A stretch of 10,150 nt of DNA from Verrucomicrobiales bacterium (lineage in GTDB: Bacteria > Verrucomicrobiota > Verrucomicrobiia > Verrucomicrobiales > DEV007), in assembly GCA_002708885.1 (NCBI GenBank), contig PAPL01000011.1, forward strand, positions 1 to 10,150. Direction: 5' to 3'. Below are positions 1 to 7,159 of this stretch, piece by piece (position 1 is the stretch's first letter; each line of letters starts with the position of its first letter). The translations under genes and the position numbers were made by a program. A model generated the notes under the pieces. It saw only the letters and a list, made by a program, of their open reading frames with translations. It had not been told where the DNA came from and made no database searches.

Positions 1-2143
1 GATCAGATTTCGGTGAAGGTTCAGATCCGTCGAGTGTGTAGCGGATTGTTCCTGGATTTGCCGCAGTAAACCTGACAAGTGTCGTTTTGCGGAAATGATC
101 CTCGTCCGTGGAAAGGGTTAAACTTTTCAAGAAATTGGAGTTATCTGCCACTGCACCGCCGAGTAATTGATCGGCTTTCCGTTGCAGTTCGCGATCGCCT
201 TCCTCCATCAGTCCTAGTGCGGCCATGCGGCGGAGTCCTGGGCGCCCGTCATTTAGTAATGCCCGGCGCTTTTTCTCAGGTAATTGACGGCGCATGACCT
301 GCCAGTTGGTATAATAAGCTACCCGGTCAGTCTCGTAGGCAATGGCATCAAGGATCGCAGTACTGTTGTTGCCCCAGCCGATGCGGTCGAGCGATCCCAT
401 CGCCGCTAGCCTGATTCGCGGTTCCTGGTCAGTAAGCAGTTTGATGAGGAGAGGGACTGAGGCGTCCGCACCGTTTTCACCGAGGATTCTTGCGGCTTGG
501 ATGCGGATGTTAACTCTGTATTCTGAAGGAGGGACGCGGGTAGCTTTCTCAGTGACTTGCCATTGATCACTGGCAAATTTTTCTATGTCCCTGTAGCCCT
601 TGCCGCGGGCCTTGTCGATGTGGCCGATTGCCCAGATGGCCCAGGTCGCCTGAGTTTCACTGAGTTGTCCTGACCAGATTCTATTCAAGAGTTCATTGCG
701 CAATGCACCGCCACGACGGACAAGTTCGTCCTGCGCGTGTACTCGCCAGACGTGGACATTGGATCCGAGGTCCTCGATTAAATTTTCAAGACTCCAAGTC
801 TCTATATTTTTTTTCCTTTTCGTAGCGTTCCAGGTTGAGCGAGGAATCAGTGGTGACTCTTTATGAATCAGACGGAAGACCCTTCCCTGATATTTTGCGT
901 TCTCTTCGGGTGTCCATTTGTCTTTAGGGACATATTCCGTTCCGTAGACTGATCCCCAACCTGCGATGTAAAGAGCACCATCAGGTCCGATCTCTATGTC
1001 CGTTGGTCTGAAAAGAGAACGTCCCTTGGCTCCCTTATAGCCTAGGTCGCCTCCAAGAGTAGCACCTCCATCGACGATCTTTCTCTTGGTCTCTGCCGGG
1101 ACTTGTAAAGAACCGATCCATTTCGGTTCATACAGAAAGATACAGTTATTGGTCCAATCAGCAATCAGATAGCGGTTGCGGTATTTCTCAGGGAAGTGGT
1201 ACGAACTGTAGAAAGCGACTCCTGTTCCGGAACCGCTTACGCTTGGGAAAAGATCAGAGGAAGGTGCAATTGCAATGTGTTTTCCCATCCAGTCGAATTT
1301 CCAAGGGTGGCGCATTGAATAATGACCGTGTCGAATCGGCATGAAAATCCGCTCGCCGGGCCTGCCAGGATCATTGTCAGTAGCGAGCCAGTTGAAGCCG
1401 CTGTCCATGCACATGTCCCAGGGATTGCGCATTCCACGGGCGAAAAGTTCTAGGTCATGTCCACCGGGACGGCAACGGAAAATACCACCCTCCTTTTCAT
1501 CCTTGTTCAATGGATGATAACTTTTCGGGTAGTTGTCTTTTGTATAGACTTTTGTCAGAGGATATTGTGTCTTATCGTCCGATTTAATACCCTGCAAGTC
1601 ACGGATCGGTTTTGGCGCATTTGGCTTTACCCAGGTGTTACCCATGGTGAAATAAAGCCAGCCATCGGGTCCCCAGTTGAGTCCGTGCAGACTGTGGCGC
1701 AAATTGTTGAGTCCTGTGTAGATGATCTGGTACTCGTCGGCAACATCATCCCCGTTGGTATCACGGAGTACGGTTAGCTCGGGAGCATTGGCAACCCAAA
1801 GCTCATTTCCTTTCCATGCCATTGCCTGCACGCAGTTGAGTCCTTCAGCAAAAGTTTTCACTGTCTCAGCGACACCGTCCTGATTCTCATCAATTAGGAT
1901 CTTAATATAATCAGTTGGTGAGTCCTCTTTCGGTTGCCTATATTGAGGGCCTGCTCCCACGTAAAGCCGCCCCTTTTTATCAAAGCAGAGCGAAGAAGGA
2001 TTGATGATATGAGGCTCTTTTACAAAGAAGTTGATTTTGAAACCTTCTTCCACTTTTGGTAAAGCATCTTTGTCGACCTCAGCATAAATGTTATGCAGGT
2101 GCAAAGTTACTAATAAAAATGCAAATATAGTGATTCTGACCAT
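1..2143 (-). CDS. PVC-type membrane-bound/secreted sugar dehydrogenase-like protein (beta-propeller + HEAT repeats + chitobiase-type C-terminal domain), 3' end outside window
   Basis: The reading frame is open from the ATG at 2143 through the left edge: 714 codons with no stop, so the C-terminus is missing. Residues 1-21 form a Sec signal peptide (MVRITIFAFLLVTLHL). Residues 30-428 look like an NHL/PQQ-type beta-propeller of the glucose/sorbosone dehydrogenase superfamily, with recurring FDKKGRLYVG, WGPDGWLYF, ARGMRNPWD and IGPDGALYIAGWG segments. Residues 450-660 are helical and HEAT-like (IRIQAARILGENGADASVPLL, split as IRIQAARIL and ASVPLLIKLL, then IRLAAMGSL). From about 675 a chitobiase/hexosaminidase C-terminal-type fold begins (TIRYTLDGSEPSPKS). 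In PVC bacteria such proteins usually continue into a c-type cytochrome with CxxCH; that part would lie off the window and is inferred. The start is chosen for the signal peptide; the upstream Shine-Dalgarno is poor (ACTGGAAC). It follows the cupin gene by 65 bp without a terminator. The substrate is unknown, and a true dehydrogenase activity is not shown by the sequence. Confidence 0.88.
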   Translation of the reverse strand, partial: MVRITIFAFLLVTLHLHNIYAEVDKDALPKVEEGFKINFFVKEPHIINPSSLCFDKKGRLYVGAGPQYRQPKEDSPTDYIKILIDENQDGVAETVKTFAEGLNCVQAMAWKGNELWVANAPELTVLRDTNGDDVADEYQIIYTGLNNLRHSLHGLNWGPDGWLYFTMGNTWVKPNAPKPIRDLQGIKSDDKTQYPLTKVYTKDNYPKSYHPLNKDEKEGGIFRCRPGGHDLELFARGMRNPWDMCMDSGFNWLATDNDPGRPGERIFMPIRHGHYSMRHPWKFDWMGKHIAIAPSSDLFPSVSGSGTGVAFYSSYHFPEKYRNRYLIADWTNNCIFLYEPKWIGSLQVPAETKRKIVDGGATLGGDLGYKGAKGRSLFRPTDIEIGPDGALYIAGWGSVYGTEYVPKDKWTPEENAKYQGRVFRLIHKESPLIPRSTWNATKRKKNIETWSLENLIEDLGSNVHVWRVHAQDELVRRGGALRNELLNRIWSGQLSETQATWAIWAIGHIDKARGKGYRDIEKFASDQWQVTEKATRVPPSEYRVNIRIQAARILGENGADASVPLLIKLLTDQEPRIRLAAMGSLDRIGWGNNSTAILDAIAYETDRVAYYTNWQVMRRQLPEKKRRALLNDGRPGLRRMAALGLMEEGDRELQRKADQLLGGAVADNSNFLKSLTLSTDEDHFRKTTLVRFTAANPGTIRYTLDGSEPSPKSD

Positions 2144-2208
2144 GTTCCAGTGAATGTGTATCAAATAATGTAACGGTTAGGAAATTTTGCTGTGAGCTTC
2201 TTTTATTA

Positions 2209-2583
2209 CTATACGTAATAAATGTCCGAATCATCAATGTCCGGAATTCCTATTACAAGGACTCTCATTTTTCCATTAGCTCCATGAACGACGCCCGGAG
2301 GAATATGAATGATAGTTCCCTTCTTCACATTCTCCTCTTTCCCATCCAGACTAACGGTCCCTTGTCCTTCCAGTACATAATAGAGTTCAGTGGATTTTTT
2401 ATGATAATGGGGCCTGGCGCCATCAATGTCCACTGCGTGTGCCCAAGCTGCAATGCCTTCATCGTTATGGCTCAGTAATCTGTACCTGTGTCCGCAAGCG
2501 CTCGGTTCTTTTTCAGATTCGTCCTCGTTTCTGACAATGAGATTAAGATTTGGGATTTTCTGATCTTTTTTGTCAATACTCAT
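2209..2583 (-). CDS. Small single-domain cupin protein
   Basis: This 124-residue protein is one cupin_2-type beta-barrel. Motif 1 is GARPHYHKKSTELYYVLEGQ, with H59, H61 and E66 as expected metal ligands. Motif 2 is GTIIHIPPGVVHGAN, supplying the fourth ligand H100. All four ligands are present, so metal binding is likely. There is no signal peptide, so it should be cytoplasmic, unlike its neighbours. The first 20 residues are charged and probably disordered. Cupins of this type include sugar-phosphate isomerase relatives, small-molecule dioxygenases and sensors; the sequence does not decide between them. It lies between the DUF1501 gene (54 bp upstream) and the propeller dehydrogenase gene (65 bp downstream), with no terminator-like hairpin in either gap, so co-transcription is likely. 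A weak ribosome-binding stretch (GAAGAGA) lies about 14 bases before the ATG. Confidence 0.9.
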   Translation of the reverse strand: MSIDKKDQKIPNLNLIVRNEDESEKEPSACGHRYRLLSHNDEGIAAWAHAVDIDGARPHYHKKSTELYYVLEGQGTVSLDGKEENVKKGTIIHIPPGVVHGANGKMRVLVIGIPDIDDSDIYYV

Positions 2584-2637
2584 GATTGCACAGTTCTCTT
2601 CAGTATTGGAGACCCGACATTTCAGTTGCCCATTAAA

Positions 2638-4053
2638 TTAGGCAAGGATCTCACCGATCAGATTTCCGTGAACGTTAGTCAATCGCCGTTCGATACCGTT
2701 ATGATAGAAGGTTAACCTTTCGTGGTTCATGCCAAGCAAATGCATGACTGTGGCATGGAAATCGTGCCAGGTCACAGGGTCTTCCGCAGTCTTCCATCCA
2801 ATCTCATCAGTTACTCCATGACTGATTCCAGGTTTGAGTCCGGCCCCCGCCATCCATATTGAAAAGCCACCCTTGTTGTGATCTCTTCCGGGGCCAACTT
2901 TGCCTTTATCTGACTGTGCGAAAGGGGTCCTTCCGAACTCGGTCGTGAAAAGAACGAGTGTTTCATCAAGCATTCCCCGGCGATCCAAATCTGCTAGCAG
3001 TGCCCCAATTGGTTTGTCAATTCTCGCAGCTTCCTGACCATGATTTTCTTTGACGTTTTCATGAGCGTCCCAGCTCGCTCTTGGGTTTCCTCCTATTGGT
3101 CCCCCTGAAAAGATTTGTACAAACCGGACACCCTGCTCTAGGAGCCTTCGGCCAAGTAGGCATCTTTTTCCACAGTCGTCCGTCGGTTCCTTTCCGATCC
3201 CATACATTTCTTTGGTTTGTTCAGTCTCACCGCTAAGGTCCGTTACCTCCGGCACGGAAAGTTGCATCCTTGCGGCCAGTTCATAGCTACGAATTCTGGC
3301 CTCAAGGAGGTCATCGATTTGGGTTTTTTCCTGATGTTTATTGTTGAGGTGATTTAGTAATTGCCGTGATTCAAGTTCCTCATTTTCAGAAATTTTTCTG
3401 GCGGGGAAAAGGTCCCTGATTGGGTTTTCCCCTTTTCCGAACCGGACTCCCTGGAATTGAGCGGGGAGAAATCCATTGGACCAGTTAGAGGCGCCCCCGT
3501 TAGGATCTCCTCGTCCATCAGGCAACACGACATAGGACGGGAGCGATTCAGACTCCGCGCCTAGGCCATAGGAGACCCAGCTACCAACTGAAGGGTAACC
3601 ATTAAATTCGAAACCACTGTTTTCAAAGAATAGGGCAGGAGTGTGATTCGCAGACTGAGAGACCATCGAGCGAATGACGGTTATTTTATCTGCTTGTTCT
3701 GCAATGTGTGGAAACATTTCAGATACCATTAGACCGCTCTTTCCTCTTGCTTTGAATTCCCAATCGGCCCCTCGCAATGGCCCTACTCGTCCAAAAAATA
3801 TGTCCGGTTTTTCAGACAGTTGTGCTTCTTTACCGTGATTTTTTGTTAAATTGGGCTTCGGATCAAATGAATCGATGTGGCTCATACCTCCTACCAAACA
3901 GATATGGATGACCTTTTTTGCCCTGGCCGGATAATGAGTTAGTAGGGAGTTTCCAGATGCTTGAGCCTGATCCTTTAGGAGAAGATTAGTGAAAGCAGTG
4001 GCTCCAGTTCCCTGAATGCCCCAGTTAAGAAAATCGCGTCGGTTAGGATTCAT
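2638..4053 (-). CDS. DUF1501 family secreted protein (alkaline phosphatase/sulfatase-like fold)
   Basis: The protein has 471 residues, full length for DUF1501. The N-terminus NRRDFLNWG (residues 4-12) followed by a short hydrophobic stretch is a twin-arginine (Tat) signal, as is usual in this family, so it is probably exported folded. Family landmarks in order: HICLVGGMSHIDSFDPKPNL (50-69), NHTPALFFENSG (136-147), LLGRRLLEQGVRFVQIF (299-315), SWDAHENVKENH (327-338), LVLFTTEFGRTPF (366-378), GPGRDHN (387-393) and DPVTWHDFHATVMHLLG (425-441). The conserved Asp/His/Glu positions in these blocks (such as D61, D64, D329, H331, E372, D391, H392) fit the metal-binding layout of the alkaline phosphatase superfamily; that assignment is family knowledge and activity is unproven. 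It begins 2 bp after the stop of the DUF1549/1553 gene and has no clear Shine-Dalgarno of its own, which points to translational coupling. DUF1501 genes normally pair with DUF1549/1553 genes in PVC genomes, as here. Confidence 0.95.
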   Translation of the reverse strand: MNPNRRDFLNWGIQGTGATAFTNLLLKDQAQASGNSLLTHYPARAKKVIHICLVGGMSHIDSFDPKPNLTKNHGKEAQLSEKPDIFFGRVGPLRGADWEFKARGKSGLMVSEMFPHIAEQADKITVIRSMVSQSANHTPALFFENSGFEFNGYPSVGSWVSYGLGAESESLPSYVVLPDGRGDPNGGASNWSNGFLPAQFQGVRFGKGENPIRDLFPARKISENEELESRQLLNHLNNKHQEKTQIDDLLEARIRSYELAARMQLSVPEVTDLSGETEQTKEMYGIGKEPTDDCGKRCLLGRRLLEQGVRFVQIFSGGPIGGNPRASWDAHENVKENHGQEAARIDKPIGALLADLDRRGMLDETLVLFTTEFGRTPFAQSDKGKVGPGRDHNKGGFSIWMAGAGLKPGISHGVTDEIGWKTAEDPVTWHDFHATVMHLLGMNHERLTFYHNGIERRLTNVHGNLIGEILA

Positions 4054-4055
4054 TT

Positions 4056-6740
4056 TTAATCTATTACTACAAATTCGTTACTATTGAAAAGGACACGGCA
4101 AAGTGCCTGCAGGCCGTGATCCTTTGAAAGTTTAAGGCCGAGCCTGATCTCCTCTTGATCAGGTCTTCTGCCATATGCCAATTCATAAGCTCTAATGACT
4201 TGCTCATTTGTCTTATTTCGATTCTCTTCTTTCAGCCTTTTGGCGAAACCTTCCGCCATCCTAAGCACGAACGCGTTATTTAATAATGCAAGTGCCTGAA
4301 TCGGGGTGGTAGTGATGGATCTACTCGGTGCAGTAGTCGATGGGTCCGGGCAATCAAAAGCATCAAGGATGGCACTTCTCTGGCCGCGGGGGCTGAACCG
4401 GTACACGGTCCTTCTGTTCAGTGAGTCATCTTCTTTATCAAATGGTGTGTAATAGGTAGTTCCATTCAGTGACCTGAAAGTAACGTCCCGGAACCCGGGA
4501 CCTCCCATTGCAGTGTTCAATTTTCCTGAGACTGTTAGCATTGAATCTCTTAGGCTTTCAGCGTCTATTCTTGTTGGTGATTTGCGCCAGATGAACCGAT
4601 TATCAGAATCTTTCTCTAATGATTTTGGATTAGGCATCGAGGATTGACGGTAAGCCTTTGAGTTGACGATCAAACGGTGCAGATGTTTGAGACTGTAACC
4701 ATTTGTTTTGAGTTCGGTTGCCAGCCAGTCCAGTAGGTCCGGATGACTGGGCATCCCGCCGTTAAAACCAAGATCATTTGGAGTCTTTACCAGACCAGTT
4801 CCAAAGTGATGATGCCATACCCTGTTCGCAATGACTCTTGTGAACAGTGGATTACTAGAATGAGTAATCCACTCAGCTAATTTCTTACGACGGTCTGAAT
4901 CCGCAGCGTCAGCGGGGAGGTCAAAATTTGCATTAGGACCAGTCACAGCTTTCACTGAACCTGGATTCACTTTTTCTTTGGGTTGAAGTGCATGACCCCT
5001 ATTCAATACGTATGTTGTTCCGGGTCTGGACCTTGCTGCGACAGAATAGATTTTGGTTTTTCTTTGTGACCGGAAATGATTTGCCTTTTCATTCAACTCT
5101 TTGATCCTGGACTTGATAGAATTTCTTTTGGTGCTCTCGCTATCAGTTATCACGGCAAGAATGTCTTCATCTGATACGAAATTTGTTTCGGTGCCCGCTG
5201 AAGCCGCGATTTCTCCGGGATTGAGCGCCCTATCGTAGAGTTGCGCACGTAATATTTTTCCAGATAGCATTCGCTTCCCATCAGCATCTTTACCGTGTCT
5301 CATACCAAATATGATTTCAGATTTCCCCTTTTCGTATTTAATGATTCCTGTCCTGTAAGTCTCTCCGTAAGGCTGGCCTCCTCTGTATCTGGTAATTGTA
5401 CCGTCACTTTTATAAGTGATAGCCACGTGAATGGGCTCCTTGTCTGCGGTCGTTTCTTCAGGACCTTCATGAACTTCACTGCGTTTGAATGTATCGCTAC
5501 CGGACATCCAAGCTTTGGGTGTTCTTTCAGCATAGACGATCGAATCAAAGGTATTACCGTCAGTCGTTTGTAAGCCCATGACGCCGCCTCCTCTTTGATC
5601 TAGGCCATTTAGCCGGACCCACGCTTCAAGCGTTTTTTCGTGTATGTCCCGATCCATTGGCGTGGTGCTTACAAATGCACTTTTACCATCAAGTACTAGT
5701 GCTCCATTCTCTATCCTGGCATTTCCTGACGCCTTGCCATGCATTGATCCGATCGAATCATTTAAGTTTTGATCAAATTCCCACTTCGCTATGGGCGCTG
5801 GTCCCTGAGTCTTCTTTTTGGCAGGGCCCTGCGCACGATTCTTCAGTACTCTTTCTTTTACCGCTTTTTCTATTTTGCCGAGTCCGATTTGCAATTCATT
5901 AATTTCTTTTTCGATTTCATTGACCTGTTCGACAAATTCACTGTCTTGAACGTCCCTTTCTCCATGGAACACCCCGCCCAGCGCTGATGTTAACTGATAG
6001 TATTCTTTTTGTGATATGGGGTCGTATTTATGGTCATGGCATCTTGCACAGTTCACAGTGAGTCCAAAAAATGTTTGCCCAACGGTACCGGCAATTTCTT
6101 CAAGTTCATCTTGCCGGGCCGTTTTTTTCATGAACTCGCTTCCACCGACAACGGTATTGTGCAGGCCCGCTGCCAGGAACGCCACGGCAGCGGTTCCATC
6201 TTTCCCTGGCTTTAAAATATCACCTGCTATTTGCATCTTAACGAACTCGTCGTAGGGCATATCATCATTCAGAGCTTTGATGACCCAGTCGCGGAAAGGC
6301 CAAAGGTTATTCCTTGGATTGTTTCTTTCAAAGCCATCACTTTCTCCAAATCGGGCGATGTCCAGCCAGTGCCGGCCCCAGCGTTCACCATAGTGTTTTG
6401 ATTTCAGAAGTGTATCTACTATCTTTTTGTATGATTCATCTGACGGATTCTTTTCGAATTTAGCAATTTCCTCAGGTGACGGAGGGAGGCCTATCAAATC
6501 AAAATAGAGACGTCTGATTTGTGTCCTAGGACTTGCCGGTTCAGACGAGGTTAGTTTTTTTTCAATGAGTTTTTTTTGTATGAAAGCATCTACTTCATTT
6601 GCGGCTAATTTACGGTTCTCCAATTCTGGTGGTGTAATTTTTTTTATTGGCTGTAATGACCACCAATCCGGGCCGGCCTTCTTTTCTTCCCCGGTTAAAG
6701 TGAGAGTAAGAATTGAAAACAAAAATATGGCCAGTTTCAT
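4056..6740 (-). CDS. DUF1549/DUF1553 (Planctomycete cytochrome-type) secreted protein with inserted LamG domain
   Basis: I chose the ATG at 6740 (894 residues) because it directly precedes a Sec signal peptide, MKLAIFLFSILTLTLTG. An in-frame ATG at 6791 would add 17 polar residues, giving 911; neither start has a well-placed Shine-Dalgarno. Numbering below is from 6791. DUF1549 spans about 65-275 (RRLYFDLIGLPPSPEEI, HYGERWGRHWLDIARF) and ends with CARCHDHKYDP, where C248, C251 and H252 form one CxxCH haem-type motif. A charged helix (284-315) leads to a LamG/concanavalin-like domain (335-530). A second helix (550-575) leads to DUF1553 (580-905; NPLFTRVIANRVWHHHFGTG, PSHPDLLDWLA, TTTPIQALALLNNAFV). 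The N-terminal cytochrome c domain (PSCyt1) found in many relatives is absent. It is followed 2 bp later by the DUF1501 gene. It is probably periplasmic or surface-located; redox or carbohydrate-degrading roles are proposed for the family but not established. Confidence 0.94.
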   Translation of the reverse strand: MKLAIFLFSILTLTLTGEEKKAGPDWWSLQPIKKITPPELENRKLAANEVDAFIQKKLIEKKLTSSEPASPRTQIRRLYFDLIGLPPSPEEIAKFEKNPSDESYKKIVDTLLKSKHYGERWGRHWLDIARFGESDGFERNNPRNNLWPFRDWVIKALNDDMPYDEFVKMQIAGDILKPGKDGTAAVAFLAAGLHNTVVGGSEFMKKTARQDELEEIAGTVGQTFFGLTVNCARCHDHKYDPISQKEYYQLTSALGGVFHGERDVQDSEFVEQVNEIEKEINELQIGLGKIEKAVKERVLKNRAQGPAKKKTQGPAPIAKWEFDQNLNDSIGSMHGKASGNARIENGALVLDGKSAFVSTTPMDRDIHEKTLEAWVRLNGLDQRGGGVMGLQTTDGNTFDSIVYAERTPKAWMSGSDTFKRSEVHEGPEETTADKEPIHVAITYKSDGTITRYRGGQPYGETYRTGIIKYEKGKSEIIFGMRHGKDADGKRMLSGKILRAQLYDRALNPGEIAASAGTETNFVSDEDILAVITDSESTKRNSIKSRIKELNEKANHFRSQRKTKIYSVAARSRPGTTYVLNRGHALQPKEKVNPGSVKAVTGPNANFDLPADAADSDRRKKLAEWITHSSNPLFTRVIANRVWHHHFGTGLVKTPNDLGFNGGMPSHPDLLDWLATELKTNGYSLKHLHRLIVNSKAYRQSSMPNPKSLEKDSDNRFIWRKSPTRIDAESLRDSMLTVSGKLNTAMGGPGFRDVTFRSLNGTTYYTPFDKEDDSLNRRTVYRFSPRGQRSAILDAFDCPDPSTTAPSRSITTTPIQALALLNNAFVLRMAEGFAKRLKEENRNKTNEQVIRAYELAYGRRPDQEEIRLGLKLSKDHGLQALCRVLFNSNEFVVID
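5202..5789 (-). other. LamG/concanavalin-type domain inserted between DUF1549 and DUF1553
   Basis: Residues 335-530 (numbered from the ATG at 6791) run from IAKWEFDQNLNDS to AQLYDRALNPGEIAAS, the usual opening and closing strands of a LamG jelly roll. The core FDSIVYAERTPKAWMSGS and EIIFGMRHG resemble the third LamG domain of the neighbouring gene (7166-7837) far more than that protein's first two LamG domains. Charged helices flank it on both sides. LamG domains commonly bind glycans or act as spacers; ligand binding here is inferred. Confidence 0.85.
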
Positions 6741-6837
6741 AGGATGAGAGGATAGTTTCCTCAATTCATAAATGCTTTGGTAATCTGACATGGGAAATGA
6801 AGATTACTATGACTATGGAATCATGGATTGGCTAGCT

Positions 6838-6843
6838 ATTATA
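6838..6843 (-). promoter_or_regulatory. Candidate -10 box (TATAAT) upstream of the DUF1549/1553 gene
   Basis: A perfect TATAAT lies on the minus strand 97 bases before the chosen ATG at 6740 and 46 bases before the alternative ATG at 6791. No good -35 is found 16-18 bases upstream (CAAAAG there). The hairpin at 6867-6893 lies just upstream. It would allow genes 2-5 to be transcribed separately from the LamG gene. In AT-rich intergenic DNA a lone TATAAT can occur by chance. Confidence 0.3.
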
Positions 6844-6866
6844 GATATAAAACGCCAATACTTTTG

Positions 6867-6893
6867 CTCTCAAATTACATTTTAATATGAGAG
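6867..6893 (-). terminator. Imperfect inverted repeat between the LamG gene and the DUF1549/1553 gene; possible weak terminator
   Basis: CTCTCAAATTA and TAATATGAGAG pair over 11 positions with one mismatch around a 5-base loop, starting 33 bases after the LamG gene stop. On the transcribed strand it is followed by CAAAAG and not by a U-tract, so it is a poor intrinsic terminator. It could instead be an operator or an mRNA-stabilising stem. Confidence 0.35.
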
Positions 6894-6925
6894 TTATCTA
6901 AGTTCAGCGGTCTGTTTAATAGGAT

Positions 6926-7159
6926 CTATTGAGCTATGACTTTAAAGAATATTTTACGAGCCTCTTTACCTTCCGGATGTTCGAAACTATATGAAGTAGT
7001 TTCGCCTTCTGATTCTATACTATCATCAATATCTGCTTCCCAGTCAGAGAGATCCAGTGAGTAGTACAAGGAATAAGTCTTATTCGGTTTCGAATTCCAT
7101 TCCAGAGTGAAATTACCGTCATCATTATTGTAAGAAATGTTAGTGAATTCAAGCGCTGT
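6926..7159 (-). other. C-terminal beta-rich module, possible sorting/anchoring tail
   Basis: Residues 938-1014 (EFTNISYNNDDGNFTLEWNS, then KPNKTYSLYYSLDLSDWEAD and a terminal FFKVIAQ) are a compact beta-rich unit right at the C-terminus. From general knowledge, tails with FTLTWNSxPGxxYxLxxSxDLxxW are common at the ends of large secreted Verrucomicrobiota proteins. An export or surface-attachment role is inferred; there is no LPxTG or terminal membrane helix. Confidence 0.5.

Noticed and set aside
79..1777. Several plus-strand and minus-strand open frames of 60-110 codons in the first 2 kb.
   Set aside because: They are shadows of the long minus-strand propeller-HEAT frame, which is open from 2143 through position 1. 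Their translations have no recognisable domain.
2584..2637. Possible terminator or promoter between the DUF1501 gene and the cupin gene.
   Set aside because: No stem of useful length and no convincing -35/-10 pair is visible in these 54 bases.
1..2672. Near-identical 17-base strings at positions 1 and 2656 (GATCAGATTTCGGTGAA and GATCAGATTTCCGTGAA), possibly a direct repeat or att-like pair.
   Set aside because: Both lie inside coding sequence in different reading frames, similarity fades quickly on both sides, and no integrase or mobile gene is present. Chance is the simplest explanation.
6551..6580. T-rich runs near 6555-6580 on the plus strand as possible terminators.
   Set aside because: They lie inside the DUF1549 coding region (lysine codons on the minus strand), with no preceding GC-rich stem.
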